A DNA stretch of 39,423 bases from a virus. The position numbers were made by a program, and so were the translations under genes. The notes beneath the pieces are model-generated. The model saw only the letters and a list, made by a program, of their open reading frames with translations, was not told where the DNA came from and searched no databases. Of this stretch, positions 17,945 through 26,316 are shown piece after piece. Location of the stretch: positions 1 through 39,423 of IMG/VR virus record IMGVR_UViG_3300017735_000029; one strand, written 5' to 3'. The stretch's first letter is position 1. Every line of letters begins with the position of its first letter.

Positions 17945-18342
17945 TTGATTTGTGAAGAACCAAAGTAGAAACCCACGATGGCTAAGGCAGTCTGCCTAAT
18001 TTCTGGTAAAATGACGAATCCCTGCACAGTGTCCCATTTAATGCCCTTAAATAGCCCTAGAAAGCCGTTTGTCTCTCTAGCTACGCTTACACCTACATCA
18101 GTCCACGCAAAGACAAATGGAGCTATTACAATGGCAAAGACAGTGGATACTACTAGGAACCTACGAACTAATACACCACCATTACGTTTAGCCGCTGCAT
18201 CCGCTGAGTCATCCGCTTCTTGCTGATACGTGATCATACGCTCGAACTGGCGAGCCTGGCTCTCCATCTGAGTGCCAATGAGCTTCATGACGAAACCACT
18301 TATTCCTCCTCCGAGCATTGCTAGTAGTTCTGGGGTCATCAT
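17941..18342 (-). CDS. Putative membrane protein of the lysis cluster
   Basis: A 133-residue protein. Seen: an N-terminal amphipathic/hydrophobic stretch (LAMLGGGISGFVMKLIG), a charged helical loop (QARQFERMITYQQEADDSADAAAKR) and a clear membrane span at about 59-80 (FLVVSTVFAIVIAPFVFAW), with a further hydrophobic C-terminal segment ending FYFGSSQIK. Similar proteins occur next to holins in aquatic podoviruses. It overlaps the holin-like gene by ATGA. A holin or antiholin partner role is inferred. Confidence 0.65.
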   Translation of the reverse strand: MMTPELLAMLGGGISGFVMKLIGTQMESQARQFERMITYQQEADDSADAAAKRNGGVLVRRFLVVSTVFAIVIAPFVFAWTDVGVSVARETNGFLGLFKGIKWDTVQGFVILPEIRQTALAIVGFYFGSSQIK

Positions 18343-18503
18343 TTGTTTAGAAGTTCTTTGATTACCTTTATGGCGGATGCTGACATATACAGGAAAGTTG
18401 CTAGACCTACGCAGAAACCAAGCACTTCGTTAATGGAAGATAGTTCAATGGTAGCAATAAAGCCACCTGTTCCGATTGTTGATCTGTATATAATATCTTG
18501 CAT
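18339..18503 (-). CDS. Holin-like small membrane protein
   Basis: A 54-residue protein starting MQDIIYRSTIGTGGFIAT at ATG 18503, chosen over an upstream in-frame ATG (18533) because it forms a TAATG overlap with the preceding gene, the rule in this operon. Two hydrophobic segments (GTGGFIATIELSS and VLGFCVGLATFLYMSASAI) and a short basic tail fit a class II holin. The recognised endolysin is far away on the other arm. Confidence 0.65.
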   Translation of the reverse strand: MQDIIYRSTIGTGGFIATIELSSINEVLGFCVGLATFLYMSASAIKVIKELLNK

Positions 18504-19558
18504 TATCTTGGTGAGGGTAAATTTACAGTCCATCCCGCTGCCACGAGTGTGTCCTTGTCGGCCAATCCTGCCGATGTAGGGTAGCCATTGCTACCACTTA
18601 CATCTATAATGTTTGGGCTAGTTGTGCCAGCGTTGGCAAAAGCATTTAATAATTTATCAATCTCCGCCGTCGATAGTAGGCAATTACTTGCGTAGAATCT
18701 TGACAGTTTATTGGTTACATCGAAGTCAGATGCTAGGCTAAGATCGTTCTTGAATCCACGATTCCAGGGTTCACCTGCACCAACGTGATAAAATGTTAAA
18801 GCTGTAGCGCCAGACAAGTTTGGTATTTCACCCGTCAGCATAATCTTCGGATCATTCGCTCTATTATAACTGTTCCCATCATCCTGACCGTATGCTAGGT
18901 ATGCTTCTATTACCGTATTAGCACTTAAATCGTGTATGCTTCCTTCAAATGCGTTACCTTGAATTTGATACTTTTTTGTAGTTGAGCTTAAATTTGGAAG
19001 TCCTCCAGTAAATTTATTGCCCTGAATGAACATATTTTTAGCGGTAACGTTTGAAGGAAATTTCCCAGGAATTGAATTACCCTTAAAGTTTATTGTTGTG
19101 TAATCTACACTTGCACCATTTTTCCACTTAGGCATCGGTTGCTTTATACCTAGGTTTTCCAATTTTAATGTTCCTGATCCTCCAGTAATTGCATCCCAAT
19201 AAAACTCTAGTCCTCCTAAATTTTTTATAGAAGATGCGCCAGCCCCAGAATCAATTCCAAAACCAAATACGGCATCCGTAGTTACGGAAATTACATCGCC
19301 CGAAGTAAGACCACTGTAGGTTTTACTAGCAGTAAGAGAAGCACTTGAGCTTGTTCCGTCACCAAAATAAACAGTAGTATTACCGCCTCTACCAAAAGTA
19401 AAAGACTCTGAAGCAGCACCGCTAGCAATAAAAGAAAACAACCTTAACCGAAGAGGGTCAGGAGTTGGCAAATCGTTGACGCCAACAACCCCTGCGCCCA
19501 AGTCCTCAAAGCCTTCTTGCGCCAGACCGCCAACACATGTTAGCTGCTGGGTTTCCAT
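18503..19558 (-). CDS. Leucine-rich-repeat surface protein
   Basis: A 351-residue protein. Seen: an N-terminal beta domain (about 30-115) with alternating Ser/Gly/Thr strands, then leucine-rich repeats at about 125-290 with the signature NxFxGxIPxLS (GNSIPGKFPS, GNKFTGGLPNLS, GNAFEGSIHDLS, LTGEIPNLSGAT), and a C-terminal LRR cap (LSTAEIDKLLNAFANAG, LVAAGWTVN). The plant-type LRR pattern is clear. Such domains bind proteins or glycans, so this is a good candidate for a head or tail adhesion protein. It overlaps its upstream neighbour by TAATG. Confidence 0.75.
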   Translation of the reverse strand: METQQLTCVGGLAQEGFEDLGAGVVGVNDLPTPDPLRLRLFSFIASGAASESFTFGRGGNTTVYFGDGTSSSASLTASKTYSGLTSGDVISVTTDAVFGFGIDSGAGASSIKNLGGLEFYWDAITGGSGTLKLENLGIKQPMPKWKNGASVDYTTINFKGNSIPGKFPSNVTAKNMFIQGNKFTGGLPNLSSTTKKYQIQGNAFEGSIHDLSANTVIEAYLAYGQDDGNSYNRANDPKIMLTGEIPNLSGATALTFYHVGAGEPWNRGFKNDLSLASDFDVTNKLSRFYASNCLLSTAEIDKLLNAFANAGTTSPNIIDVSGSNGYPTSAGLADKDTLVAAGWTVNLPSPR

Positions 19559-19863
19559 TATGTTGTTAGCTCAGAGCCAAATATAGCAGCAGTTCCAGAC
19601 GCAGATATAAACTTGGCGACTTTTGCCGAGCCAGAACTAATAGTGTAAGCTCTTCCCGCATACAATTTGTGACCGTTTGTACTGGTTGGCGTGGACCCGT
19701 CAATCGTCATAAAGACATCCTCGGACTGGATATCAAAAGAAACCGACTTGGTTGCGCTATTGACCGCGGAGAAAGAGGCGACGGTAGATGCAGTTGGAAG
19801 TAAGCGTTGAGAAGTCGCACCAGGGGTCGGCTTCATGTATAAATTGGTAACAAATGAATTCAT
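19558..19863 (-). CDS. Putative virion decoration protein
   Basis: A 101-residue beta-rich protein with VFMTIDGSTPTSTNGHKLYAG in the middle and a KFISASGTA tail. The DGSxPTxxNGHxLYAG motif recurs in small virion-region proteins of many phages, possibly head or neck decoration. No catalytic motif. It has its own promoter-like cassette at the start codon (19861-19878) and no Shine-Dalgarno, so it may be expressed at a different level from the neck gene above it. Confidence 0.6.
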   Translation of the reverse strand: MNSFVTNLYMKPTPGATSQRLLPTASTVASFSAVNSATKSVSFDIQSEDVFMTIDGSTPTSTNGHKLYAGRAYTISSGSAKVAKFISASGTAAIFGSELTT

Positions 19864-19878
19864 GGTCGTATTATATCA
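19861..19878 (-). promoter_or_regulatory. Extended -10 promoter fused to the start codon
   Basis: The minus strand reads TGATATAATACGACCATG: a perfect extended -10 (TG-A-TATAAT), six bases, then the ATG of the 101-residue gene. It shares 15 of 18 positions with 6338-6355. A leaderless transcript is predicted. No good -35 was found 17 bases upstream, as is usual for extended -10 promoters. Confidence 0.7.
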
Positions 19879-19886
19879 CAGGATTA

Positions 19887-20849
19887 TTATCGGGATTGTT
19901 TATTTACGTAGGTTGAAATTTTCTTGCTTATGATGTTATTGTTTGATCTGAGATCTATCTTTTCTAGTTCTTGGAATAGGTAACCCTGGGCCACCTGCTC
20001 TTCAGCCATAGCCTGCTCCTGTCGGTTCTGGACCCTTAGGAAGTCGGCGTAAGCAGCGTGCGCAATGAAATTAAAGAACTCACCTGGAACTTCTACCGTC
20101 GAGTTGTAGTAATCCGCGTTGACGTTAAATGGAGTGAACTGATTCTTGTAGGAGACAAATGCTGAATTGTCAGTGGAGTTAGCAATGTTTAAAATGTTAG
20201 CTCCATCAAAATCTACAAAAAAATCATACTCCATAGAGGAGTTGTTTTGGAATGCTTTTTGCCTATGTATTCTATTAAAGTCCCCAATGGTAGTTTTATT
20301 TATTTCAGCGTAGGGAATAAGATTTTTGGCAGCAACTAATAAAGCTTCTGACGTTTGACTAGGTGTCCAGGTTTCTACATCTTCAACTCTGTCTTTTTTT
20401 ATAGAATCTGCTTCAGTAAATTGAGTTGTTCCAGCACTAGTAATATCTATTGTTCCATCAGCATTTATTGAAAACCCAGCATCATAGGTTACTATCCAAG
20501 CATTACTGCTATTTTTGTATATTAAATTTACAGGAGCGCCTGGATTTGAGTCTTCGTAAACCTTAGTTCCAGCTGTTCCTATGTCCCCATCGTTAAGACC
20601 TATAAATCTATAGTTTCCATTAGCTCCAGAAACATTTCCAGTTGCCCCTGAAAGAACATATGAGATAATATTACGTTTTTCTGAACTAACAAGATACCTA
20701 GGCCACGCTGGGCTCTCGTCGAACGCTTGCTGGAACCTGCGGTTAATGAAGTGACTTAACTGAGACTGTTCTCCTGCATCAAGTTCTCCTCCAGCTCCTA
20801 TGAGAGATGATGCTGTCTTAAATAGATTTCCGTAGGTTCTAGTCTGCAT
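19887..20849 (-). CDS. Neck / head-tail adaptor protein with inserted beta domain
   Basis: A 320-residue protein. The N-terminus (YGNLFKTASSLIGAGGELDAGEQSQLSHFINRR, split here by context) and the C-terminal half (FFNFIAHAAYADFLRVQNRQEQAMAEEQVAQGYLFQELEKI, likewise) look like helical podovirus adaptor proteins that bind under the portal. Between about 60 and 150 sits a Gly-rich beta insertion (SGATGNVSGANGNYRFIG, NAWIVTYDAGF). Position two genes after the capsid gene supports the adaptor call. The insertion resembles short beta modules scattered in bacterial surface proteins and may be exposed. Confidence 0.65.
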   Translation of the reverse strand: MQTRTYGNLFKTASSLIGAGGELDAGEQSQLSHFINRRFQQAFDESPAWPRYLVSSEKRNIISYVLSGATGNVSGANGNYRFIGLNDGDIGTAGTKVYEDSNPGAPVNLIYKNSSNAWIVTYDAGFSINADGTIDITSAGTTQFTEADSIKKDRVEDVETWTPSQTSEALLVAAKNLIPYAEINKTTIGDFNRIHRQKAFQNNSSMEYDFFVDFDGANILNIANSTDNSAFVSYKNQFTPFNVNADYYNSTVEVPGEFFNFIAHAAYADFLRVQNRQEQAMAEEQVAQGYLFQELEKIDLRSNNNIISKKISTYVNKQSR

Positions 20850-21157
20850 TAGATTTTGTTTGGTGTAAGCTCTGGAAACTTCTTATTATAATACTTTAAA
20901 AATTCTTTAGAATGCACGGTCTCTCTGCCGTAAGTCTTAATTAGTCGGAAATATTCTCTGTGAGGAATAGTTGCGACTGGTTTGCCAAGAACTGGGTGCA
21001 CTTTTCCCCTCAACTCTTTAGCTTCTTTTGCTGCCTGAGCAACTCTGGTGTGCTCTGTCCTTCTTTCTAGCTCGAAACCGTTTTCGATTTCTTTCATGAA
21101 GGCACGGTCGATCTCCCCGTCGGAGTATCGCTTTAGATTTGGAACAATTATATCCAT
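20849..21157 (-). CDS. Hypothetical late protein after the capsid terminator
   Basis: A 102-residue basic, mostly helical protein (KEIENGFELERRTEHTRVAQ, YFRLIKTYGRETVHSKEF). No family recognised. It is the first gene after the terminator behind the capsid gene and overlaps the neck gene by TAATG, so a head-completion role is likely by position. Confidence 0.6.
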   Translation of the reverse strand: MDIIVPNLKRYSDGEIDRAFMKEIENGFELERRTEHTRVAQAAKEAKELRGKVHPVLGKPVATIPHREYFRLIKTYGRETVHSKEFLKYYNKKFPELTPNKI

Positions 21158-21160
21158 ATT

Positions 21161-21186
21161 AAAAAGGCGGGGGGCTTTCGCCCCCC
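21161..21186 (-). terminator. Terminator behind the capsid gene
   Basis: In the minus-strand transcript GGGGGGC and GCCCCCC (7 bp, positions 86-80 with 75-69 of 21100) close a GAAA tetraloop, followed by GCC and five U. It lies 19 bases after the capsid stop and ends just upstream of the next ATG. Likely a partial terminator that raises capsid mRNA over downstream genes. Confidence 0.85.
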
Positions 21187-21204
21187 AACCAGAATTTAAT
21201 TACC

Positions 21205-22224
21205 TTACTCAGAAGGTACCACACTTGAACCGATCTTGCCGTGAGCGCCTGGGTGGTATACACCAAGGGTCAAAGCGCAATCAACGAATCCACGCTCACC
21301 ACCACCTAGGTTAGGTAGGCGAGTGCTTCCCATTGGGATAAGCTCGTGAATACCGTAGTATTCAGGGTTGATCAAGTATCCAGACATTCCCGCTGTGCCA
21401 GCTTGCTCAGGCATGCAGTCAGGGTTACCGTTTACGATAGAAACTACACCGTGATCGGACTGATAGAGGTCAACGGATAGCTTAATGGTGCCATTGTTGC
21501 CATCGTAGTTAACGCTGCGAGTGTTGACTGCGCTGCCTCCAGGTGTAGAGATACGAGCGAAATCGCTGATATCCTTACGTAGTGCAGTGTCAGCAACGAG
21601 CATCAGGTCATCAGTCGAACCAGTTACCTGGAAGATCGATGTAATGAGATCATTAAGCTCGGTTTCACCGAAGCTTCCGTCAGTCACGTCAACGATACTT
21701 GTGCCAGGAGTTCTGAATGCAGCTGGAACTACTGCTGAACCAGCAGCGTTTTGGATCCAGTCACCTAGACCGCCAAGTTCATTTGGCTGACTTGAACCGT
21801 CTTCAATTTCTTGAGTGTTGTCGGATGCAAGTGTGTACTCGATGTCGCGCTTCATTTCGCGGATAGCCTTAGCTTCAGCTTGGGCAATCTTTGCTGGACC
21901 AACAGAATCGACTGCTTCTTGCAGATCGGATACCATGTAGTCACGGCGGAATTTTTGAACGCGGTTACCAAGACGAGCACGACCAGCGAACTTGTCGTGG
22001 AATGTTCCAACGTCAGCACCTTCAGAAATACCAGCTTTCTGAGGATTAGATAGTGAGTCAACGGTCCACTCAACCTTAGTTGCGTTTGCGCGTTTCTTGT
22101 TAGCGGATGAAAGGATGGGTGTTTCTTCTGGGGCGAGGATAGTCAAGACATCTGTCAAGTCTTCGCGATTAGAAACAGCCGAACCTGTGTTTGTGTTCTC
22201 GTATGTATTTGAGAATTGTGCCAT
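21205..22224 (-). CDS. Major capsid protein, SU10 / DUF5309 type
   Basis: A 339-residue protein with the typical start of SU10-like major head proteins (TYENTNTGSAVSNREDLTDV, APEETPILS, KVEWTVDSLS, ISEGADV) and the family's later blocks (DYMVSDLQEAVD, AIREMKRDIEYTLAS, NPEYYGIHEL). Known: this family takes the HK97 fold and forms the icosahedral shell. The length is usual for the family. The gene follows the scaffold gene and is followed by a strong terminator, as expected for the most abundant virion protein. The leader 22225-22260 is AT-rich without a clear Shine-Dalgarno. Confidence 0.9.
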   Translation of the reverse strand: MAQFSNTYENTNTGSAVSNREDLTDVLTILAPEETPILSSANKKRANATKVEWTVDSLSNPQKAGISEGADVGTFHDKFAGRARLGNRVQKFRRDYMVSDLQEAVDSVGPAKIAQAEAKAIREMKRDIEYTLASDNTQEIEDGSSQPNELGGLGDWIQNAAGSAVVPAAFRTPGTSIVDVTDGSFGETELNDLITSIFQVTGSTDDLMLVADTALRKDISDFARISTPGGSAVNTRSVNYDGNNGTIKLSVDLYQSDHGVVSIVNGNPDCMPEQAGTAGMSGYLINPEYYGIHELIPMGSTRLPNLGGGERGFVDCALTLGVYHPGAHGKIGSSVVPSE

Positions 22225-22260
22225 AGTATTTAATTATTTATTGATTAGCGATTTAATGGG

Positions 22261-23370
22261 TTAAGAGCGTGAAGCCATTTGCAACCTTCTTAAGGCAGCG
22301 AAATCTCGGGGATTACCCGAATTTTTGAATTGATCACTGGCGGCTCTAATAGATTTTAGGGCGTTTGACACTTTCTTATCGGACTTAGCCGATCCAGGAG
22401 TTCCAGATGGTGGAACTAATCGTGACGGTTTGGCTTTAGTTGATCCTTTCGCGGGTTCCGCTAGGGTCTTCCTGCCATACATACTGTTGGCTGCATGCGC
22501 TAGAAGATAGGGCATTTGAGCAGCTACCTCAGGGTCCAGTCCATCAATGTTTGATAGTCTTGGGTCCTCAAGCATCTCTTTGTATTTTTGGCTTACTTCA
22601 TTGTCATCCTTCATCCAACTCAGCTCTTCATTGGCTTGCTCCTGCAGAGATACTTTTAGTTCTGCAGCGCTTTGTCGCCTTTGAATTGCTTTAATTTGGG
22701 CTGGGATATACTTTTTCTCTGCTTTTCTAGCAGTCTGCAAGTGCTTTCTTACTTGGGACTTGGTGACTTCTTTGCCATCAATCTCAGTAATAAAGTCATC
22801 CGCAGAGTAACCGTCACTGTTGAATATTAAATCCTCCGCCCACTCAATGACCTGCTCAACTTCTTCCTGCACACTTTGCAGTTTTTCCATTGAGTTTACG
22901 TCCCTGTATGGGTTCTCGGATTCCTTGACCTTCGGTTCCAGCTTATTGGACATTTCAGATCTGAGTCTTTCTAACTCAGCTTCAGCTGCCTTTCGCTTTG
23001 CCGTCAGTTCTCCGAATCTAGCTACAGCTCTGCTCCCGAGTTTATCGGAAAGCTCACGAAGCTCTTCATCGGACATGTCATCCAGTTCAATCTGTGAAAG
23101 AACATCATCTTCACCCTCGGCTTCCTCCTCTTGCGGCTCTTCCTCTACAGCTTCATCAGTTTCGACCGCTTCTTCAGCGACTACTTCAGGAGATTCTTCT
23201 GGCTCCTGGTTGACTTCTTCTGTAGTTTCTTCAACTGCAATTTGATTATCTTGTTCTTCAGCGGGAGGACTGAGTTGACCAATCCTCCTATTAATGAACT
23301 CCGACTGTGATATGTTAGTCGCTTGCTTTGGTTCAGCTGCAGCGTCAGCTGTTTCGTTGACTTCACTCAT
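22261..23370 (-). CDS. Scaffolding protein
   Basis: A 369-residue highly charged protein: a very acidic region at about 40-95 (EEEPQEEEAEGEDDVLSQIE), long coiled-coil-forming stretches (ELTAKRKAAEAELERLRSEM, KLQSVQEEVEQVIEWAEDL), and a basic C-terminus (SDKKVSNALKSIRAASDQF) suited to bind the capsid protein. Position directly before the capsid gene is the standard place. Role: directs procapsid assembly and leaves before maturation. A consensus extended -10 and a 5' hairpin precede the gene. Confidence 0.85.
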   Translation of the reverse strand: MSEVNETADAAAEPKQATNISQSEFINRRIGQLSPPAEEQDNQIAVEETTEEVNQEPEESPEVVAEEAVETDEAVEEEPQEEEAEGEDDVLSQIELDDMSDEELRELSDKLGSRAVARFGELTAKRKAAEAELERLRSEMSNKLEPKVKESENPYRDVNSMEKLQSVQEEVEQVIEWAEDLIFNSDGYSADDFITEIDGKEVTKSQVRKHLQTARKAEKKYIPAQIKAIQRRQSAAELKVSLQEQANEELSWMKDDNEVSQKYKEMLEDPRLSNIDGLDPEVAAQMPYLLAHAANSMYGRKTLAEPAKGSTKAKPSRLVPPSGTPGSAKSDKKVSNALKSIRAASDQFKNSGNPRDFAALRRLQMASRS

Positions 23371-23385
23371 AATATACGCTTTTTA

Positions 23386-23416
23386 CGCCAGCGATGGCGA
23401 TGTTTGGATTATAGCA
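23386..23416 (-). promoter_or_regulatory. Promoter with 5' hairpin upstream of scaffold/capsid
   Basis: The minus strand has TGCTATAAT (extended -10, 23416-23408). Predicted transcription start is near 23401, immediately followed by a 5-bp hairpin CGCCA/TGGCG (23399-23386). A stem at the very 5' end could protect the abundant scaffold/capsid mRNA. No clear -35. Confidence 0.6.
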
Positions 23417-23428
23417 CACGATTTTTGT

Positions 23429-23644
23429 CTAAGAGTCGGGGAATCTTTTAATTAAAGAATCCCAACCGCATAGGCCAATGATTTCATCGTAAGCCAAAAT
23501 TTTACCAGATATCTGGCTGAGCCTGTCTATGTCTGCCGAGTGCAGCTCCTTGATGCAGTCTTCCCGCATAGTTACTACCTCCCTGACTAGACCTGCGAAT
23601 GCTTCGTGCCCCTGGAGCACATTTAAATTATCCTGTAGTCGCAT
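23429..23644 (-). CDS. Small hypothetical protein after portal
   Basis: A 71-residue helical protein (MRLQDNLNVLQGHEAFAGLV, EIIGLCGWDSLIKRF). It starts one base after the portal stop. Small helical proteins at this position occur in many podoviruses and their function is not established. No motif recognised. Confidence 0.6.
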   Translation of the reverse strand: MRLQDNLNVLQGHEAFAGLVREVVTMREDCIKELHSADIDRLSQISGKILAYDEIIGLCGWDSLIKRFPDS

Positions 23645-23645
23645 A

Positions 23646-25742
23646 CTAACCTTGCCCTTCTAGATCTTGAGTTTGGACCTCGCCGACGGACGCCGCTTCA
23701 GTTCCGTATATTCCGAACTGCGTAGCATTTACTTGCTGCTGCTCTTGGAATGTGTATTGCTGCATGTATTTCTGCATTCTCTGCCCGAATGCTTGATCCT
23801 GCTGCATTCTTTGAGCAATGTCAGGCTGCTGCATGTAGTTCTGTATGATTGGCATTGCTGCTCCTCCACCGTTAGGTCTAGCGGGCATCTCTATGCCAGC
23901 AAAGATTTTGGAAAGGTCATCAAGGACATCCCTCTGGACGTCTTCTGCTGCGGTTTCCGACTTCTGTAAAATAACGTCAGCAAGGATTGGGTCAATGCTG
24001 CTGGCGTAGGCAATCAATAGATTGTCTACATTTATTCTTCCGTTTCTGTCTAGTTTAACCAGGTCCACGAGTTGCTTGAGTTTTGCTTCCTGCGTATCTG
24101 GATCAGTATTGATACTGTCGTAGGAGATACTTATGTCGAAGTTTTCACTGGGGTCTCCCTTGCTGAACTCTTGAGGGTCTGGAACTCCAGTTACCCTAAA
24201 GAAAACATAGTCAGGGCCGAAGCGCTGAAAGCAAGTAAAGCACATGCGCATTACCTCTGCGCTGTGCTCAAGGAACTTGTCCACAAGGAACTGCTTCTTT
24301 ACCTTTGAGATCTCGCTGTCCTCATCCAACCCCATAAGTCTATCGGCCTGGTTAAGTTGCGTTTTCTCCATTTCGATACTGCCCTCTAACCCTGCGGCGT
24401 CTGGTACATCGGCAAACTCGTAGTCGTCCTTCCTTCTGCGGGGAATGTATCTACCTGGGCCCCAATCCTGAGGAGCCTGGTTAACTGGGTGCATGATCGG
24501 AGGCAACGTGACTAGGCTGTTTCTGTCTATTCTGCTATCTCTTTCAACCTTTACCTGGTTCTGTATACCTCTTAATAGGTCTGGAACGGTGGTTGTATCG
24601 TATAGTCGCTTGCTGTCTTCTGCTAGCCTGGTTACAACAACGGGGTAGTCGTCATAACCATTCATAAGCTCGAATTTAGCGTATTGACTGTCTGCGTGGC
24701 TGCCAAGTTCTCTGTGGAAAATTGTTCTATAGATTCCCTCTGCACCGTCGTCAGGGTCAATCAATCTTTGAAAGCAGTGAATGATTTCAACGAGGTCATT
24801 GGATTCGTAGGCACCCTCTCTCAGCCCTTCGTTTCTACCTACCCCTTTTTCGCCGTCTATGATGTCTTGGCTTACACCAGAGTATCTCTGTATTACATCT
24901 TGAACGAAGTCAGCGTCCCAGTCGTCCGTTAGTATTTTGTTTTCTAGTTCTTGGGGAGTGTAATAACTCCTCCAGAAGCAGTAAGGGCTGCGCTGAGGGT
25001 CCGTAACATAAGAAGGGAAGAAAAAGTCTCCGTCGGGGGATAGTGTTTTTACGTCGGGGGCATCGATGCTTCGTTTGATTGTCGGAAGCTCCGCGTATCC
25101 AGTTTTTCTTAAATCCTTTAGCGCCTTTTTCCCTCTCTTGTCGGTTACGCCGTCATAGGCTGACTTGAGCCTATCGATGATAGCTTCGTCGTCGCCTTCT
25201 TCCATGAGGGTTCCAATCTCTGGAACTGCCTGAACAATTTGATCCAGGTTCAGCTTTTGAATAATTCGTCTATCTTCAATTAGCCATCCTACGTATGTAA
25301 TTAGGACGCCCCTCTCAAGGAGGTAGTTTGCGCCCAGTTCCATTTCACGCATGAAGCGAGGTATGTATCCACTACTAACCATCCACTTCAAGAAACTGGA
25401 TACTATTTTGGCTCGTTCTGCGTCCGTACCTTCGGTCGGAAACGCCCTGACGTTGGCCCTTTTAAGACTGGATACTAGTAGGGATACAAGTCTCGATATT
25501 CTTTCTTCAATGACGTGGGCCTCCATGTCACTGGCACCTTCCCACGGGAAAGCATCCGCCCCGTGCTTGCGTAGGTCCCTGCTCTTCCCAGGCCAGAAAT
25601 TTCGCCTGTCGTCGTAGGAGTTCCTGCACTGGTCAAAGTATGACTCAAGTTCAGTTACTGTTTGATCGTAGGCATTTCTCAATGATCCTACGTCTGGTTC
25701 TTTACTAAGATATGTTAATGCTTCGGAAGCGTCGGTTTGCAT
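23646..25742 (-). CDS. Portal protein
   Basis: A 698-residue protein, the size of P22-type portals. Features: an N-terminal helical segment with FPWEGASDME, a wing-like middle domain (PSYVTDPQRSPYCFWRSYYT, GADFYF-like beta strands), LLRGIQNQVKVERDSRIDR with the helical stem region after it, and a Gln/Met-rich C-terminus (MQQPDIAQRMQQDQAFGQRM) that resembles the barrel helices of P22 gp1. Position between terminase and scaffold supports this. It forms the dodecameric DNA channel at one vertex and docks terminase and neck. It overlaps the upstream small gene by 28 bases. Confidence 0.88.
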   Translation of the reverse strand: MQTDASEALTYLSKEPDVGSLRNAYDQTVTELESYFDQCRNSYDDRRNFWPGKSRDLRKHGADAFPWEGASDMEAHVIEERISRLVSLLVSSLKRANVRAFPTEGTDAERAKIVSSFLKWMVSSGYIPRFMREMELGANYLLERGVLITYVGWLIEDRRIIQKLNLDQIVQAVPEIGTLMEEGDDEAIIDRLKSAYDGVTDKRGKKALKDLRKTGYAELPTIKRSIDAPDVKTLSPDGDFFFPSYVTDPQRSPYCFWRSYYTPQELENKILTDDWDADFVQDVIQRYSGVSQDIIDGEKGVGRNEGLREGAYESNDLVEIIHCFQRLIDPDDGAEGIYRTIFHRELGSHADSQYAKFELMNGYDDYPVVVTRLAEDSKRLYDTTTVPDLLRGIQNQVKVERDSRIDRNSLVTLPPIMHPVNQAPQDWGPGRYIPRRRKDDYEFADVPDAAGLEGSIEMEKTQLNQADRLMGLDEDSEISKVKKQFLVDKFLEHSAEVMRMCFTCFQRFGPDYVFFRVTGVPDPQEFSKGDPSENFDISISYDSINTDPDTQEAKLKQLVDLVKLDRNGRINVDNLLIAYASSIDPILADVILQKSETAAEDVQRDVLDDLSKIFAGIEMPARPNGGGAAMPIIQNYMQQPDIAQRMQQDQAFGQRMQKYMQQYTFQEQQQVNATQFGIYGTEAASVGEVQTQDLEGQG

Positions 25743-25930
25743 ACTTTTTGTGCTCGTTTAATGACGTTAAAAACGTAGTTCTTTGGGACACCTATCTTAT
25801 CACATAATTTTTGTGACGGAATTTCACTGTAATCTACCATTAGACCTCGCCTCAAAAGCTCCCAGGCAAGAAGCCTATCCGTGTTTTCGTCTAGCCATTC
25901 TTGATTTAAAGTGATGTCTTCTTCTTGCAT
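25715..25930 (-). CDS. Small HTH-like protein between terminase and portal
   Basis: A 71-residue protein starting MQEEDITLNQEWLDENTDRL at ATG 25930, chosen because it forms TAATG with the upstream gene and the earlier in-frame region is basic nonsense antisense to nothing conserved. The C-terminal half (PSQKLCDKIGVPKNYVFNVI) looks like a helix-turn-helix. It overlaps the portal start by 28 bases. Role unknown; possibly a packaging accessory or a late regulator. Confidence 0.6.
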   Translation of the reverse strand: MQEEDITLNQEWLDENTDRLLAWELLRRGLMVDYSEIPSQKLCDKIGVPKNYVFNVIKRAQKVCKPTLPKH

Positions 25931-26316
25931 TAGGAACGATTTTTTTTCTTTACGTATCTGAACGTGGAGCCCTTGTTGTCTTTTATTTCTTCGATAGAAA
26001 TGGCCTTGCCCATTAGGGATTCCTGGATGCCCCTCGGGACTACACAAGCTACGGTCTTTTTTATATCTTTTACCCTTACATAAACATAGCTCCGATTTGG
26101 GGCCAGCCTTACAACTTGACCATGATATTCGGCAGGGTGCAGTTCTTGGGCTAGGAGCAATCGATCCAGGATATCCTGACCTTCTTCGCTCACCCATGTC
26201 GCTTTTCCTTTGCCCGTCAGCATTTCTTCTTTCAGGTTTTCCCTTGCTATTTTGAAAGCTAGTTCAAAATCGAATTCATTTTCTTCAGCTATATGTATTA
26301 ATTTTACCTTAGGCAT
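25930..26316 (-). CDS. Hypothetical protein following large terminase
   Basis: A 128-residue protein, helical at the N-terminus (EFDFELAFKIARENLKEEML) and beta-rich after residue 60 (GQVVRLAPNRSYVYVRVKDI), ending in a basic tail. No recognised domain. It overlaps the terminase stop and the next start by one base each, so it is tightly coupled. It may serve packaging or procapsid completion, by position only. Confidence 0.6.
   Translation of the reverse strand: MPKVKLIHIAEENEFDFELAFKIARENLKEEMLTGKGKATWVSEEGQDILDRLLLAQELHPAEYHGQVVRLAPNRSYVYVRVKDIKKTVACVVPRGIQESLMGKAISIEEIKDNKGSTFRYVKKKNRS

Noticed and set aside
25931-26197. N-terminal extension of the 71-residue HTH-like gene up to 26197
   Set aside because: It would overlap the previous gene in another frame and its extension is low-quality basic sequence; the TAATG start at 25930 follows the operon rule.
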